Shown here: positions 62,563 through 64,000 of the stretch, piece by piece
Numbering within the stretch: position 1 is the stretch's first letter
How the letters are laid out: every line of letters starts with the position of its first letter
Assembly: GCA_019419865.1 (NCBI GenBank)
Contig: JAHZIG010000001.1
Location: forward strand, 124,001-188,000
Source of the DNA: Clostridiales bacterium
GTDB lineage: Bacteria; Bacillota; Clostridia; Monoglobales; Monoglobaceae
DNA length: 64,000 nucleotides
Direction: 5' to 3'
Made by a program: the position numbers and the translations under genes
The notes under the pieces: generated by a model
Seen by the model: only the letters and a program-made list of their open reading frames with translations
Told to the model about the DNA's origin: nothing
The model's database searches: none

Positions 62563-64000
62563 ATGATAAGTACAATAATTAAAAGAGACGGCAGAGAAGT
62601 TGATTTTGATATTCATAAAATATCCGACGCAATATTCAAGGCGGCGGAAGCGATCGGCGGTAAGGATAAACACGCCTCGGACGTAATCGCCCAAAAGGTC
62701 GGCGAATATTTGGAAAACGACGAGCATATAGAAAAACCTACCGTTGAACAGATACAGGACGCGGTCGAAAAAATTCTGATCGAGACCGGACATTCCAGGA
62801 CCGCTAAAGAGTATATCTTATACAGAGCTCAGCGTTCGAGAGTCCGCGAGATGAATACCGAGCTTATGAAGGTATACGAAGATCTCACATTCAAATCGGC
62901 CGAGGACAACAACATAAAGCGCGAGAACGCGAACATAGACGGCGACACCGCGATGGGCACGATGCTCAAGTACGGGAGCGAGGGCGCGAAGAGATTTTAC
63001 GATATGTTCATCCTTGATCCGCGTCATGCGGAGGCGCATAAGTCGGGCGATATCCATATACACGACCTCGACTTTTTGACCCTTACGACGACCTGCTGTC
63101 AGATCGACCTTCTGAAACTATTTAAAGGCGGCTTTTCGACGGGTCACGGTTTTCTGCGCGAGCCTAACGACATAGCCAGCTACTCGGCGCTCGCCTGTAT
63201 CGCAATACAGTCTAACCAGAACGATCAGCACGGCGGTCAGAGCATACCAAACTTTGACTACAGCATGGCGCCCGGCGTGAAAAAAACGTATAAGAAAAAA
63301 TACTTTAATAATCTTTACAACGCAATCTGTCTGCTGACGAGCTGCGACTTTGACGAAGCGAAAGCCAAGACCGAACAACTTTTAAACGAGATCAAAAACG
63401 AATCCGGCAAATCGCCCGAGCTTGGTAATCAGGACGAATTCGCCAAGCTTCTTAAAGACAAGCTGCTAAGCTCCGATCTGAGCTTTAACGATACGGAAAA
63501 TAAAAAAGCGTCGGTCGAAAAAACAGTTGAGTTTATAAAGGAACACACGTATAAAGAGACCGACCGCGCGACCTATCAGGCTATGGAGGCGCTTATACAC
63601 AACCTCAACACGATGCATTCGAGGGCGGGAGCGCAGATCCCGTTCAGCTCGCTCAACTACGGCACCGACACTTCGGCCGAAGGACGCATGGTAATGCGCA
63701 ATCTGCTTCTCGCAGAGGAGGCGGGCTTAGGCAACGGCGAGACGCCGATATTCCCGATCCACATCTTCAAGGTCAAGGAAGGAATAAATTACAACGACGG
63801 CGATCCCAACTACGACCTGTTCAAGCTGGCTTGCAGGGTATCGGCCAAGAGACTGTTCCCCAACTTCAGCTTCCTGGACGCGCCGTTTAATAAACAGTAT
63901 TATCAAGAAGGCCGCCCCGAAACCGAAGTGACCTATATGGGCTGCCGCACGAGAGTCATGGCCAACAAATACGACGACTCAAAGGAGATCGCTTACGGAC
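62563..64000 (+). CDS. nrdD: Anaerobic ribonucleoside-triphosphate reductase, N-terminal part
   Basis: The gene runs off the right end; 479 codons are present. The N-terminal ATP-cone (about 1-95; IKRDGREVDFDIHKISDAI) senses ATP/dATP. The catalytic NrdD barrel begins about residue 110 (DLTFKSAEDNNIKREN, SGDIHIHDLDFL, then QNDQHGGQSIPNFDYSMAPG). The enzyme makes deoxyribonucleotides without oxygen, using a glycyl radical near the C-terminus, which is outside the window, as is the activase nrdG. The ATG has GGGAGGT. Regulation is probably by NrdR through the two boxes upstream. Confidence 0.95.
   Translation, partial: MISTIIKRDGREVDFDIHKISDAIFKAAEAIGGKDKHASDVIAQKVGEYLENDEHIEKPTVEQIQDAVEKILIETGHSRTAKEYILYRAQRSRVREMNTELMKVYEDLTFKSAEDNNIKRENANIDGDTAMGTMLKYGSEGAKRFYDMFILDPRHAEAHKSGDIHIHDLDFLTLTTTCCQIDLLKLFKGGFSTGHGFLREPNDIASYSALACIAIQSNQNDQHGGQSIPNFDYSMAPGVKKTYKKKYFNNLYNAICLLTSCDFDEAKAKTEQLLNEIKNESGKSPELGNQDEFAKLLKDKLLSSDLSFNDTENKKASVEKTVEFIKEHTYKETDRATYQAMEALIHNLNTMHSRAGAQIPFSSLNYGTDTSAEGRMVMRNLLLAEEAGLGNGETPIFPIHIFKVKEGINYNDGDPNYDLFKLACRVSAKRLFPNFSFLDAPFNKQYYQEGRPETEVTYMGCRTRVMANKYDDSKEIAYG

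Noticed and set aside
1..64000. tRNA or rRNA genes
   Set aside because: I looked for tRNA-like T-arm sequences, including near lysS and the element ends, and for rRNA-like conserved blocks, and found none I could support.

Overview
The window looks like chromosome of a strictly anaerobic, Gram-positive Clostridia-type bacterium (Bacillota). The evidence is a pair of [FeFe]-hydrogenase maturases (hydF, hydE), a class III anaerobic ribonucleotide reductase (nrdD), an S-layer (SLH) anchored giant protein, strong AGGAGG-type ribosome sites, frequent GTG/TTG starts and TTGACA/TATAAT promoters. The flanking core DNA (about 1-8.8 kb and 52.5-64 kb) is fairly GC-rich with many TCG, GCG and CGC codons. 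The middle is clearly more AT-rich with different codon use.

Left core (1-8811): 3' end of a PfkB sugar kinase (probably KdgK), a membrane-anchored polysaccharide deacetylase, a two-OB-fold SSB-like protein, the hydF-hydE operon (minus strand), a small lipoprotein, an HdeD/DUF308 membrane protein and some unknown small proteins. Right core (52514-64000): greA-lysS operon, a GNAT acetyltransferase, an unknown protein, an S41/PDZ protease, a 31-residue membrane miniprotein, a CdaR/PucR-type regulator, proC, purB and the start of nrdD behind a pair of NrdR-like boxes. All are on the minus strand except nrdD.

Between them lies a 43.7-kb integrated element, 8812-52542. Both ends carry the same 19 bp, which is the 3' end of lysS. 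The discarded original lysS terminus (..MKPLG-stop) still sits at the far left end, while the working lysS now ends in element-supplied codons (..MKPLEK-stop). Both ends also carry clusters of GGTACAA repeats, probable integrase arm sites. Left to right the element holds: xis-int; an SF2 helicase with a small partner; a divergent 842-residue STAND-like NTPase; a recombination module (DUF932, YqaJ exonuclease, Rad52-type annealing protein); a second small integrase flanked by 21-nt near-palindromes; three zinc-ribbon membrane proteins; an excisionase-like HTH protein; a MobC-like protein with a minimal relaxase (no type IV secretion genes, so an integrative mobilizable element rather than a self-transmissible one); RhuM; an IS256-family insertion; a MarR regulator with its operator; a 3330-residue SLH surface protein with a small degenerate receiver-like protein, divergent from a LytTR response regulator / Pro-rich surface protein / 7TM-GHKL kinase operon; and a defence end. 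The defence end has a decayed hsdR and a four-gene operon abiEi-abiEii-hamA-hamB, joining an AbiE toxin-antitoxin pair to a Hachiman anti-phage system under one consensus promoter.

The most promising items are the AbiE-Hachiman operon, the STAND-like protein, the kinase/surface-protein locus, the zinc-ribbon trio and the lysS-targeting attachment structure.
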